Assembly (NCBI GenBank): GCA_910585745.1
Contig: CAJUFM010000004.1
Coordinates: forward strand, 19,357 to 83,356
From: an uncultured Eubacterium sp.
GTDB taxonomy: Bacteria; Bacillota; Clostridia; Lachnospirales; Lachnospiraceae
Length of the DNA: 64,000 bases
Direction of reading: 5' to 3'
Every line of letters starts with the position of its first letter. The stretch's first letter is position 1. The position numbers and the translations under genes were made by a program. Positions 51,485-60,331 of the stretch are shown piece by piece. The notes beneath the pieces were generated by a model, which did not search any database, was not told the origin of the DNA, and saw only the letters and a list, made by a program, of their open reading frames with translations.

Positions 51485-51538
51485 ATCCCAAAGCCATAGA
51501 GCAGAGACAGCAGCTGTTTTGTGGTTTTGGGATTTTTT
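51485..51538 (+). terminator. Terminator after glgP
   Basis: ATCCCAAAgCCA (51485-51496) pairs with TGGttTTGGGAT (51522-51533), then T5. Strong. Bases 51539-51643 up to the next ribosome binding site hold no supported gene. Confidence 0.9.
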
Positions 51539-51667
51539 GCGTTAATAATAAAATGATATACTTTACATATTTTGGGTTGAAATAAGAATAGATTTGTGAT
51601 ATGTTGTGGAAATAAAGCAAAACACGGAAGGAGATAAAGCAAAATGTAAAAAATAGTACAAAGGGTT

Positions 51668-54600
51668 ATGGCATTGTTATGTTTGTTTGCTTTGTTATTG
51701 TGTCCATTTCAGCATATTCACGGAAAGGGAATTGAGACAGAGCCAGAGAAGAACAATCCAAAAATCTTTCAAGGAGATATCTTTGAGGCAGAGTTTCGCC
51801 TTGATGGAAAATGGGAGGGTGGATATAATGCTACTATTATTCTTCGCAATACCAGCGACAAAACGATAGAGGACTGGGCGCTTTTGTATTACAGTGAAGA
51901 TGAGATTCAGAACCTGTGGAATGGAAAACAGATTGATAATGAGCATTCGATTGTAATGATAAAAAACGCGGAATGGAATCAGGATATAAAGCCAGGCAGG
52001 GAAGTAAGCTTTGGTTTTACAGCGAAATATGAAGATGAAATTCATATACCTCAAAGCTACAGTTTATCCACATGCCGCGTTAAGGTTTCAGAAAAAGATT
52101 ATAAAATTACATACAAGACGAACAGTGACTGGAATAATGGTTACAGTTCCACTATGGAAATAAAGAACCTTACGGATGAGACGATTGAAGACTGGGAGCT
52201 GCAGTTCGAGTTTGGACATCCGGTTACCAATATGTGGAATGCCGTTATAGAAAAACAGGTCAATAAAACATATCAATTAAGGAACAGTGAATATAATCAG
52301 AATATACCAGCGAAGGGTGTAACTTATTTTGGTTTTAACGGGGAGCCTGGCGGAGTCTCAAAAAGTCCAGAAGGTTTTGTATTACACAAATATATTACGG
52401 ATATTGATCCTGAATTAGATAGTGATGGAGACGGGATGCCTAACATATATGAATTGAGGATGGGAACCAATAGTTATAAAAAAGATACCGATGGTGATGG
52501 ACTGGATGATTTTACAGAACTATTTAAAGTAGGTCTGGATCCCTTAAAAAGGGACACAGATGACAATGGCATAGAAGACGGTGATGAGGATAGTGACGAG
52601 GATGGCCTGGCTAATCTCAGGGAGATTCGGATCGGAACAGAGCCGGGGGACAGTGATACCGATAAAGACGGTCTCAGTGACGGAGAAGAGGTAAGAAAGT
52701 ATAAAACGGATCCATTAAAAGAAGATACCGATGGTGATACCTTGACGGATGGTGACGAGATTACTCTTGGATTTGATCCCCTGAAAAAGGATACAAATGA
52801 TAATGGAATATGTGATGGTGAGGAAAAGGTCCAGCAGACTCTCACAGAGGAAATTCCATCAGATAATAATAATGGTGGTGCAGTGACCGGAGTACAAGTA
52901 GATATGAAGGTGACGGGTAATATCAGCAATCACACAGAGATCCGAAATGTATTCGGGGAAGATATACTGTCCAGTGAATTGGTGGGATTGGTAGGTGTTC
53001 CAGTAAGTATTTCTACAGGGGGAAAATTTGATGAAGCCACTATTACATTTTCCTATGATGTATCCAAACTGGGGACGACTAAGGAAGAAGACCTGGCAGT
53101 TATGTGGTACGACGAGGAAAACGAGGACTATGTGATTTATGATGAAGAGTCAGTTGTTGATACTAAAAATCACACGGTAAGGTATACCACCACACATTTT
53201 AGTACATATATGGTGGTTGATAAAAAGACTTGGTACGACGTGTGGAGAAATGAAATTAATTATTATAAAAGAGAAAAACCGAAAAAGAATACAGATATTG
53301 TATTTGCTGTAGATATCTCTGGAAGTATGGTGGGGCCGGAGATCAGACACGCAAAAGATTCCATGAAAGGAATTATTAAAGCGAAGCTAGGAAAGGACCG
53401 TTGTAGTATTGTGACATTCGCCGATAAGGCAAATGTTGTACAGAAATTTTCCAATCATTCTGACAAGCTGGTCAAAAGTGTAAATACCATTTCTGCAAAG
53501 ATGGAAAACAAGACCAATGTGAATAAAGGGCTCCGCAAGGCTATAAGTCAGTATACCGGGGATTCGTATAAGGATAAAGGGTATCAAAGGTATATCGTAC
53601 TGATCTGTGATGGAGATACGGAGTATAATAAAGAGATTGTCGATCTTGCCAAGAAAAACGATATTGCGATTCTCACAGTACTGATCGGAACAGATAATGA
53701 GGCAGATCTAAAAAAGATGTCGAAGGAAACTGGCGGTAAATTTTATACAGTGGAAAAGACAGAAAGTATTGCTGACGTTTTGTTCAAACTGAAGAAAGAT
53801 ACAATGGGTGAATTAAAAACCAAAGACTCAGATGGTGATGGATTGTATGATATTCTTGAGAAAGGCATGTTATGTCAAAATGGTAAAATTGTGGTATCAA
53901 ATCCTGGTGATGAGAACTCGGATTCCGACGATGTGAATGATCTGGAGGAAATGGGAGGGAGAAATAGTCTGGATGAAGACGGACTACCAAAACGGAAAAA
54001 GAAGATATTTGTAAAAGATACCGAAGAGTGGATTGAAGCGCGCTATTTTGTTTATCGAAGCGATCCAACAAATAAAGATACAGATAATGATGGTTACTTA
54101 GATAATGTAGATAAGCATCCAAAGAGACATGATGTGAAGCTGACAGAAATCTATCAAAAACAATACATTCCGATCGTGTCCGGTATTTCAATATACTATG
54201 GGGGATATCAGGGCTGGTGGGAGAATACTGACAGTAAAATGGCAAATAAAGGGTGTGGGATAATTGCCGGATCAGACGTCCTGCTTTATCTGAAGAGGAG
54301 AGAAGATAATAGTACTTTAAGTAAAATTTCTAAAAGCTCCTATATCGATTATGTGAATTCCGTGCGGAAGCATTATATAAAGAAAATGCCGATTTTTGAT
54401 GAAATGACAGCCTTTAATCTGCAATCGGGGATGAATAAATATTTTGATGAATACTCTTTAAAAATGAAAGCGGTAGCTTATCCATTTGCCTTTTCCAGTA
54501 ATAATCGAAAGCGGTTAAAAAAATTAATCGAAAAGTCCATCAGAAATGGAAATCCGGTGATTATTTCAGTTGGTCCCCATCTTTGGAGAGATGTAAAAAA

Positions 54601-54859
54601 AGATAATCAGGCTAAGATGTATGAATTGAGTAAAGGTTCTCTTATTGATTTTAAATATAACAAATACGATGAAAAAACTTTATACAATCATTATGTGGTT
54701 ATTACCGGAATACATAGAGACCGGCAAATGAACACATTAAGATACCAGATTTCCTCATGGGGAAACAAATATTTTGTTGATTATGATGAAATTTGTAAAT
54801 ATAATGATGATTATGGAAGTGACTGTACCAGCGATGCATTATTTGTGTATTACAAATAA
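51668..54859 (+). CDS. Secreted CBM2/Ca-repeat/vWA/papain-like protein; upstream start blocked by TAA
   Basis: A 1063-residue extracellular protein. Order: hydrophobic signal (ALLCLFALLLCPF); two CBM2-like beta modules (~35-125 and ~130-225; GGYNATIILRNTSDKTIEDWAL, MWNAVIE); TSP3-type calcium repeats (~255-385; DSDGDGMPN, DTDGDGLDD); a beta domain; a vWA domain with MIDAS D549-x-S-x-S (VFAVDISGSM); more calcium repeats; and a C39/papain-like domain (~855-1063) with NKGCGIIAG (Cys863), YNHYVVI (His1008) and SSWGN. The best-placed start, ATG 51644 behind AAGGAGAT, is followed at once by TAA (51647-51649). The codons after TAA (KIVQRV, then MALL...) would complete a normal basic signal peptide. 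ATG 51668 lacks a good site. It may be a recently disabled gene, or a sequence error. Next to three tandem paralogs. Confidence 0.75.
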   Translation: MALLCLFALLLCPFQHIHGKGIETEPEKNNPKIFQGDIFEAEFRLDGKWEGGYNATIILRNTSDKTIEDWALLYYSEDEIQNLWNGKQIDNEHSIVMIKNAEWNQDIKPGREVSFGFTAKYEDEIHIPQSYSLSTCRVKVSEKDYKITYKTNSDWNNGYSSTMEIKNLTDETIEDWELQFEFGHPVTNMWNAVIEKQVNKTYQLRNSEYNQNIPAKGVTYFGFNGEPGGVSKSPEGFVLHKYITDIDPELDSDGDGMPNIYELRMGTNSYKKDTDGDGLDDFTELFKVGLDPLKRDTDDNGIEDGDEDSDEDGLANLREIRIGTEPGDSDTDKDGLSDGEEVRKYKTDPLKEDTDGDTLTDGDEITLGFDPLKKDTNDNGICDGEEKVQQTLTEEIPSDNNNGGAVTGVQVDMKVTGNISNHTEIRNVFGEDILSSELVGLVGVPVSISTGGKFDEATITFSYDVSKLGTTKEEDLAVMWYDEENEDYVIYDEESVVDTKNHTVRYTTTHFSTYMVVDKKTWYDVWRNEINYYKREKPKKNTDIVFAVDISGSMVGPEIRHAKDSMKGIIKAKLGKDRCSIVTFADKANVVQKFSNHSDKLVKSVNTISAKMENKTNVNKGLRKAISQYTGDSYKDKGYQRYIVLICDGDTEYNKEIVDLAKKNDIAILTVLIGTDNEADLKKMSKETGGKFYTVEKTESIADVLFKLKKDTMGELKTKDSDGDGLYDILEKGMLCQNGKIVVSNPGDENSDSDDVNDLEEMGGRNSLDEDGLPKRKKKIFVKDTEEWIEARYFVYRSDPTNKDTDNDGYLDNVDKHPKRHDVKLTEIYQKQYIPIVSGISIYYGGYQGWWENTDSKMANKGCGIIAGSDVLLYLKRREDNSTLSKISKSSYIDYVNSVRKHYIKKMPIFDEMTAFNLQSGMNKYFDEYSLKMKAVAYPFAFSSNNRKRLKKLIEKSIRNGNPVIISVGPHLWRDVKKDNQAKMYELSKGSLIDFKYNKYDEKTLYNHYVVITGIHRDRQMNTLRYQISSWGNKYFVDYDEICKYNDDYGSDCTSDALFVYYK

Positions 54860-54866
54860 TTAAAAG

Positions 54867-54898
54867 AATGTTCGGATTGCATGAGCAGTCCGAACATT
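54867..54898 (+). terminator. Hairpin after the vWA/papain gene
   Basis: AATGTTCGGA (54867-54876) and TCCGAACATT (54889-54898) form a perfect 10-bp stem. The T-run is short (TTTC). Confidence 0.6.
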
Positions 54899-54917
54899 TC
54901 TGATGGAAAGGAACATT

Positions 54918-55658
54918 ATGGGAAAGATAATAAAGCGAATCTTCCAAATCGCAGGAATCGCACTTGCCGTATATATACTCTGCCAGATTTTCTATTACCG
55001 GATATATCTGAACATACCCAGTGCGGCGGCAAAAGGCCTGCAGAAAAAAATCACAGAAGAAATGGGAGAGGGGTTCAAGCTGACGAATCCTACACATGAG
55101 AATACGGAAGTCAGCTATATTGATGTGGATATAGACAGTGGATTATATATGGATGAAAAGATCTTTTCAATCTGCAGCCGGTTAAAAGATATCATATATG
55201 ATTATGCCAGGGAGCATCCGGATAATTTTTCGCTCATTCCCTCCAGTGATCAGGAAATCAATGAACGCACTTACAATGCAAAAGGGTTTCATGTAAATTT
55301 TACAGATGAGAGTGGTGGGAAATTATACGGAGGAAACTATAGTGTTTTTGAATTTACCAATTATTTAGATACGGAAAATAAATACGACAACAGGTTAAGC
55401 CATATGAGGGTAAGTGGACTAGGGATGGAGCATTATGGCTATCGGTTAAGTGATCTTGTAAAGTTTAATGGGATAAAGGAGCTATACTGCGGTGATGAGA
55501 TAGAGATAGATGACCCGGAGGCTCTTGGGAAGATGAAAGAATTGAAGCTTTTTGACTGGGAGGGAGATCCGGAGGTTGAGGAAAAGCTAAAAAAAGCAGC
55601 AGATAAGTATGGCATATGGTTTCAGTACGGCAGTTTTCTCCGATATAAATATAAGTAG
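54918..55658 (+). CDS. Membrane-anchored hypothetical protein, tandem copy 1
   Basis: A 246-residue protein starting MGKIIKRIFQIAGIALAVYI: one N-terminal membrane segment (~residues 8-28), then an outer or inner domain of ~215 residues with no known match. Conserved marks shared by the three copies are ITEEMGEGFKLTNP, LKDIIYDYAREHPDNFSLIP, VNFTDESGGKLYGG, MEHYGYRLSDLVKFNGIKEL and EIEIDDPEALGKMKEL. GGAAAGGAAC is before ATG 54918. Placed directly after the secreted papain-like protein, it may be its partner or inhibitor (immunity) protein; no sequence proof. Confidence 0.7.
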   Translation: MGKIIKRIFQIAGIALAVYILCQIFYYRIYLNIPSAAAKGLQKKITEEMGEGFKLTNPTHENTEVSYIDVDIDSGLYMDEKIFSICSRLKDIIYDYAREHPDNFSLIPSSDQEINERTYNAKGFHVNFTDESGGKLYGGNYSVFEFTNYLDTENKYDNRLSHMRVSGLGMEHYGYRLSDLVKFNGIKELYCGDEIEIDDPEALGKMKELKLFDWEGDPEVEEKLKKAADKYGIWFQYGSFLRYKYK

Positions 55659-55767
55659 TTAAGTTGTATTGAGGAAACACAAAAATACTAAGTTTCCCTA
55701 AAATTTTTATGAAAAGATTAATTTTTGGAGTATGAAATGAAAAGAATTTCTGATGGAAAGGAGCATT

Positions 55768-56508
55768 ATGAAAAAGATAATAAAGCGAATCTTCCAAATC
55801 GCGGGAATTGCACTTGCTGCCTATATACTCTGCCAGATTTTTTATTACCGGATATATTTGAATATACCCAGTCCGGCAGCAAGGGGGCTACAGAAAAAAA
55901 TTACAGAAGAAATGGGAGAGGGGTTTAAGCTGACGAATCCTACATATGAGAATACGGAAATCAGCTATATTGAAGTGGATATAGACAATGAATTATATAT
56001 GGAAGAAAAGATCTTTTCAGACTGCAATCGGTTAAAAGATATCATATATGATTATGCCAGGGAGCATCCGGATAATTTTTCACTTATCCCAGCCAGAGAT
56101 CGGGATATCGATGAGTATACGATTGGTGTTAAGGGTTTTCATGTGGATTTTACAGATGTTAACGGAGGGAAATTATATTGCGGAAGTTATAGTGTTTTTG
56201 CATTTTCCAATTATTTAGATACGGAAAGTAGATACGACAGCAGGTTAAGCCGTATGAGTGTGAGCTCTATTGGAATGGAGCATTATGGCTACCAGTTAAG
56301 TGATTTTGTAAAGTTTAACGGGATAAAGGAGCTAAACTGCTGTGATGAGATAGAGATAGATGACCCGGAGGCTCTTGGGAAGATGAAAGAATTAAAGCTT
56401 TTTGACTGGGAGGGAGATCCGGAGGTTGAGGAAAAGCTAAAAAAAGCGGCAGATAAGTATGGCATATGGTTTCAGTACGGCAGTTTTCTCCGATATAAAG
56501 ATAGGTAG
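55768..56508 (+). CDS. Membrane-anchored hypothetical protein, tandem copy 2
   Basis: The second of three paralogs, 246 residues starting MKKIIKRIFQIAGIALAAYI. It has diverged most in the middle: the ARDRDIDEYTIGVKGFHVDF and DVNGGKLYCGSYSVFAF segments, and MSVSSIGMEHYGYQLSDFV, differ from copies 1 and 3, whereas the ends are nearly identical. GGAAAGGAGC precedes ATG 55768. The unit (gene plus intergenic) is ~850 bp. Confidence 0.7.
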   Translation: MKKIIKRIFQIAGIALAAYILCQIFYYRIYLNIPSPAARGLQKKITEEMGEGFKLTNPTYENTEISYIEVDIDNELYMEEKIFSDCNRLKDIIYDYAREHPDNFSLIPARDRDIDEYTIGVKGFHVDFTDVNGGKLYCGSYSVFAFSNYLDTESRYDSRLSRMSVSSIGMEHYGYQLSDFVKFNGIKELNCCDEIEIDDPEALGKMKELKLFDWEGDPEVEEKLKKAADKYGIWFQYGSFLRYKDR

Positions 56509-56622
56509 TTGAGTTGTATTGTATTGAGGAAACACAAATATTCTAAGTTTCCCTAAAATTTTTATGAAAAGATTAATTTTTGGAGTATGAAATGAAAAGA
56601 ATTTCTGATGGAAAGGAGCATT

Positions 56623-57351
56623 ATGAAAAAGATAATAAAGCGAATCTTCCAAATCGCAGGAATTGCACTTGCTGCCTATATACTCTGCCAGATTTTTTAT
56701 TACCGGATATATCTGAATATACCCAGTGCGGCAGCAAGGGGGCTGCAGAAAAAAATCACGGAAGAAATGGGAGAGGGGTTCAAGCTGACGAATCCTATAC
56801 ATGAGAATACGGAAATCAGCTATATTGATGTGGATATAGATAGTGAATTATATATGGATGAAAAGATCTTTTCAGACTGCAGCCGGTTAAAAGATATCAT
56901 ATATGATCATGCCAGGGAGCATCCGGATAATTTTTCACTTATTCCCGCTAGTGATCAGGACATCGATGAGCACACTTACTGTGCAAAAGGGATTCATGTA
57001 AATTTTACAGATGAGAGTGGTGGGAAATTATATGGAGGAAGTCGTATTGTTTTTGAGTTTACCAATTATCTAGATACGGAGAATAAATATGACAGCAGGT
57101 TAAGCCATATGAGAGTAATTGCACGGGGAATGGAGCATTATGGCTACCGGTTAAGTGATCTTGTAAAGTTTAATGGGATAAAGGAGCTATACTGCGGTGA
57201 TGAGATAGAGATAGATGACCCGGAGGCTCTTGGGAAGATGAAAGAACTGCAGTTTTTCGACTGGGATGGAGATCCGGAGATTGAGGAAAAGCTTATGAAG
57301 GCGGCAGATAAGTATGGCATATGGTATGAGGGCAGCAGTTTTGCCCAATGA
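56623..57351 (+). CDS. Membrane-anchored hypothetical protein, tandem copy 3
   Basis: The third paralog, 242 residues starting MKKIIKRIFQIAGIALAAYI. The C-terminus differs from copies 1 and 2 after ADKYGIW: it ends YEGSSFAQ instead of FQYGSFLRYK..., suggesting recombination at the 3' end. The middle is closer to copy 1 (HVNFTDESGGKLYGG). GGAAAGGAGC precedes ATG 56623. The 38 bases after the stop lead into the convergent TOPRIM gene. Confidence 0.7.
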   Translation: MKKIIKRIFQIAGIALAAYILCQIFYYRIYLNIPSAAARGLQKKITEEMGEGFKLTNPIHENTEISYIDVDIDSELYMDEKIFSDCSRLKDIIYDHAREHPDNFSLIPASDQDIDEHTYCAKGIHVNFTDESGGKLYGGSRIVFEFTNYLDTENKYDSRLSHMRVIARGMEHYGYRLSDLVKFNGIKELYCGDEIEIDDPEALGKMKELQFFDWDGDPEIEEKLMKAADKYGIWYEGSSFAQ

Positions 57352-57389
57352 AAATGAGAGTTTAAAAAATGGTTAGGGGGGATCCCCCT

Positions 57390-58142
57390 CTATTCTCTAA
57401 TAATCCCTAAATCTAATAATACGTACGACATCACGGAAAGTAGGAAATACGTACTTTTTTCCTCATAATATTTTTCTTCCTTGTTAAAAATATGTATATT
57501 AGCACTTGAGAAATCGTCAATATTGAAATTGATTCCTTGATCAGATATGTATTTTTGGAACTCGTCGCATGCGTGTAAAATACTATGTTCATTTATTTTA
57601 TTCATAGCAATTTTATCTGTATGTTGTGATATGAATTGTTTTGCATCTGCTCCAAGGCATGCACAAATATTATAGGATCCATCGATAAACTGGGAAATCT
57701 CGTATGATTCGATGGAAGGATAACTCAAAATTAAAATTCCTCCCATCATACTGTTTTCATTTTCCCGAGAATTCTTCAATGTATGAAGCAGGTTTAAGAT
57801 AAATTGAGGATCGGTATTGGATTTTGAATCACGATCGAAAATATAATATACAGCAGCATTGGTTACATCAAATGAATATTGCTCAATTAATTCAGCGTAA
57901 ATGGTATCGAGATAATCGGTTTCACTGATTGAAGCGATATTGGAGTTCTTTGTATTGATCACAGCAACGGTACTATGACTATCGGTCTGGCTTTTATAAT
58001 AAGTTGCTTTATTCCGTCTCTTTTCAATTCTCTGATACCCCAGAAGGTCTTCAAAGATTTTTTTGATCAATGAAAATTCGTGTCTGCTTCCTTCCACAAC
58101 AAATAGAACTTTGCCGATTCTTTTATTCTTTATCAGTTTCAT
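57390..58142 (-). CDS. TOPRIM-type nuclease-like partner of the ATPase (RloB/AbiLii-like)
   Basis: A 250-residue soluble protein. The TOPRIM pattern is visible: strand KVLFVVEGSRHEF with the conserved Glu17, then YYIFDRDSKSN with the D103-x-D105 pair. Such domains cut nucleic acid in RloB/AbiLii, PARIS AriB and OLD-type systems. The C-terminal part has E-S-Y-E-I-S-Q-F and helical segments. GGAGG lies before ATG 58142, and the start overlaps the ATPase stop by 20 nt, giving coupled translation. The DUF family cannot be fixed without a search. Confidence 0.65.
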   Translation of the reverse strand: MKLIKNKRIGKVLFVVEGSRHEFSLIKKIFEDLLGYQRIEKRRNKATYYKSQTDSHSTVAVINTKNSNIASISETDYLDTIYAELIEQYSFDVTNAAVYYIFDRDSKSNTDPQFILNLLHTLKNSRENENSMMGGILILSYPSIESYEISQFIDGSYNICACLGADAKQFISQHTDKIAMNKINEHSILHACDEFQKYISDQGINFNIDDFSSANIHIFNKEEKYYEEKSTYFLLSVMSYVLLDLGIIRE

Positions 58143-59265
58143 ATTCTGGTATTCCTCCAAAGACGCCGCTTAGGTACATTTTTTCTAAATTTTGGGCAAC
58201 CCTGGGCTGCTCATCTGAAAAACGGTTTAAAACACTGCCCTCTCCGCCCATCATTTCCACGGAATATATCTGGTCAGGACGAAGCAGTGCGTTGGACAGA
58301 AGATTCGTGGAATGGGATACCAATAGCAGCTGGGTGTTGGTGCTGTTGTTCATGATATAACGGACAATCAATTCTTCCAATTTGTTATGAAATCCACTGC
58401 TGAATTCGTCAATGACAAGTAAACCGCCCTTCTGTACAGAATGTAATATGGCCGGGAGGATATTTATTAATGTTTTATTGCCTGTTGATTCTAAAAACAT
58501 TGGAATCGGTACTGAGATGTCTTCTCGTTGAAAAAACAGTGTTTTACCCTCTTCTTCCGACATTTCATAACGGATTCCCTGTCCCTCAATCTCAAGTGCA
58601 TATTCAACAGAATATTTGAAATTATTGTTTTTAAAAAATGAATTAATCTCTTCAACCCCATATTTTTCGAGATATTTCCGAATTGTCAGAGATTCATCAT
58701 TATAAGAAGAGATGGTTCGTTTATATGCATTGATGCAGACAGATTGTTTTAAGAATGCAAACCATTTTTTTAATATTTCATTGTCCTCAAATTTAGTATT
58801 GAAATACACTTTTTTTATAAATAATAAGGACTCATCTACTTCATGAAAGGTGCTGTTTTCTGACAGCCAGAGCTTCGCATTCTCTCCGATTCTTTCTATA
58901 ACTGGCTGATTATCCAGCTGTAATGTTTCTTCCAGAAATTTATTTCCATCAAAGGAAAAGCGGTAGAGGATCTCATGCCCGTCTATATCAAATTCATACT
59001 TTAGTGATGTCTCATCTTCCTTGGAAAATAGGCATTGATATAAAAATAAATGGATATCCCGGTCTTTGAAAAGCAGGTCCAACAATAACATAACCGGCTG
59101 AATCGCTGTCGTCTTACCGGAGGCATTATCACCTACAAAAAGAAGTCCTTTTAATAACTTTCCCTTTGTATTCTGTTTCAACAATTTATAATTTGTCTTT
59201 CTGAAATCAAACACAGTCTCATTTTTAAAACATTTAAAATTCTTTACTATGATCCGACTGAGCAT
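58123..59265 (-). CDS. AAA15/AAA21-type ATPase of a two-gene defence-like module
   Basis: A 380-residue SMC/OLD-like ATPase: RIIVKNFKCFKNETVF start typical of the class, Walker A GDNASGKTT (45-53), an ABC-like signature region LESTGNKTLIN, Walker B LLVIDEFSSGFH, and the His switch LLLVSHSTNLL. The central insert is helical. It matches the sensors of AbiLi, RloA, PARIS AriA and Septu-like pairs. The downstream TOPRIM protein overlaps it. A promoter is visible upstream (59330-59358). Antiphage function is inferred from this pairing. Confidence 0.82.
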   Translation of the reverse strand: MLSRIIVKNFKCFKNETVFDFRKTNYKLLKQNTKGKLLKGLLFVGDNASGKTTAIQPVMLLLDLLFKDRDIHLFLYQCLFSKEDETSLKYEFDIDGHEILYRFSFDGNKFLEETLQLDNQPVIERIGENAKLWLSENSTFHEVDESLLFIKKVYFNTKFEDNEILKKWFAFLKQSVCINAYKRTISSYNDESLTIRKYLEKYGVEEINSFFKNNNFKYSVEYALEIEGQGIRYEMSEEEGKTLFFQREDISVPIPMFLESTGNKTLINILPAILHSVQKGGLLVIDEFSSGFHNKLEELIVRYIMNNSTNTQLLLVSHSTNLLSNALLRPDQIYSVEMMGGEGSVLNRFSDEQPRVAQNLEKMYLSGVFGGIPEYETDKE

Positions 59266-59329
59266 ATTGTCCCACCTCGCAATTTTTTTTCGTTAGAATA
59301 TTTAGAGTTCGTAATTTTTTTGCACTTAT

Positions 59330-59358
59330 ATCATATCATACTATATTATTTTTGACAA
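59330..59358 (-). promoter_or_regulatory. Promoter of the ATPase/TOPRIM unit
   Basis: On the minus strand: TTGTCA (59358-59353), 17-nt spacer, TATGAT (59335-59330), 65 nt before the ATPase start in very AT-rich DNA. Confidence 0.6.
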
Positions 59359-59409
59359 TATGATATTTTTCATACTTTGAAATTGAAAATCCTCAATTCC
59401 CCATAATCC

Positions 59410-59447
59410 CGCCCCCGCTGATGGCGGATTTCAGGCCAGCGGGGGCG
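59410..59447 (-). terminator. Hairpin after the SDR gene
   Basis: CGCCCCCGCTG (59410-59420) and CAGCGGGGGCG (59437-59447) pair perfectly (11 bp). It lies just past the stop of the minus-strand dehydrogenase gene. The T-run on this strand is poor. Confidence 0.65.
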
Positions 59448-59462
59448 TTTCTATGCTTCGTT

Positions 59463-60206
59463 TTACACTCTCATCGCTCCATCCACGGACAAAACTTCTC
59501 CAGTCACATAGCTTGCCATATCACTTGCAAGAAACACAAATGCATTTGCCACGTCTTCCGGCTCCCCAATTCTGCGGAGCGGAATTGCTGCTGTCATCGG
59601 TTCAATCATTTCTTTGGGGAGGGCAGCTACCATATCTGTCCTCGTAATGCCAGGCGCCACCGCATTTACACGGATATTGCTTGGCCCCAATTCCCTTGCA
59701 AGGGAAAGCGTCATGCCATTGACCGCGAATTTACTTGTTGGATAGGCAGCCCCTCCAGGCTGTCCGCTGATGCTCACCATGGAGCTCGTATTGATAATGC
59801 AGCCGCCACCCTGTTCCTTCATAATCTTTACGGTTGGCTGAATGGCATAAAAAATGGAATTTACATTCAGGCTGATAACCTTTTCAAACTGTCCCGGTTC
59901 ATAATTATCAACCTTTGTGCTGTCAGAAATTCCGGCATTGTTCACCAGAATATCAATTCTTCCGAACTGTTTTTTCACAGCTTCTATTGCGTCCGCCACT
60001 TTCTTTGCATCAGAAAGATCCGGATAAGCGCCGTCTGCTTCCCAGTCCGGATTCTCATTTTTTAAAGCTGAAAGCGCCTTGTCCACCGTTTCCTTTCTGG
60101 AACCGAACAGAACTACTTTGGCTCCATTTTCTAAATATTTTTTTACAATAGCAAATCCAATCCCGCGTGTTCCACCTGTGACAACTGCCACTTTACCTTT
60201 TAACAT
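59463..60206 (-). CDS. Short-chain dehydrogenase/reductase (FabG/BaiA-like)
   Basis: A 247-residue NAD(P)-dependent SDR. Cofactor motif TGGTRGIGFA (10-19), NNAGIS, catalytic S142, Y155 and K159 in TSSMVSISG...AAYPTSK, and VAPGITRTDM. The TGGTRGIGFA start with NGAKVVLFG resembles both 3-oxoacyl-ACP reductase (FabG) and bile-acid hydroxysteroid dehydrogenases such as BaiA. The absence of fab neighbours favours a stand-alone role, possibly steroid or sugar-alcohol oxidation. GGAGG is before the start. Substrate unknown. Confidence 0.88.
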   Translation of the reverse strand: MLKGKVAVVTGGTRGIGFAIVKKYLENGAKVVLFGSRKETVDKALSALKNENPDWEADGAYPDLSDAKKVADAIEAVKKQFGRIDILVNNAGISDSTKVDNYEPGQFEKVISLNVNSIFYAIQPTVKIMKEQGGGCIINTSSMVSISGQPGGAAYPTSKFAVNGMTLSLARELGPSNIRVNAVAPGITRTDMVAALPKEMIEPMTAAIPLRRIGEPEDVANAFVFLASDMASYVTGEVLSVDGAMRV

Positions 60207-60331
60207 ATTGCTACCTCCTGCTAAATAATAATGTTGTAAAATTTGATATCTTAACTTATTATCTCACACACAGAACCCGGACATTCATTTTGGGGCAGAA
60301 AATACAGCTGACTTTGCACTGCGGGGACTTT

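Larger units (their letters stand above)
54897..57351 (+). repeat. Triplicated ~850-bp gene unit
   Basis: Each unit begins TTTCTGATGGAAAGGA (copies at about 54897, 55747 and 56602; offsets 850 and 855 bp). The spacer with AAGTTTCCCTAAAATTTTTA is shared before copies 2 and 3 but absent before copy 1. The structure implies two tandem duplications followed by divergence. Confidence 0.8.

Noticed and set aside
54897-57351. Tandem 850-bp repeats considered as an assembly artefact
   Set aside because: The copies differ at many places in coding and spacer DNA, so they are true paralogs, not a collapsed or doubled read.
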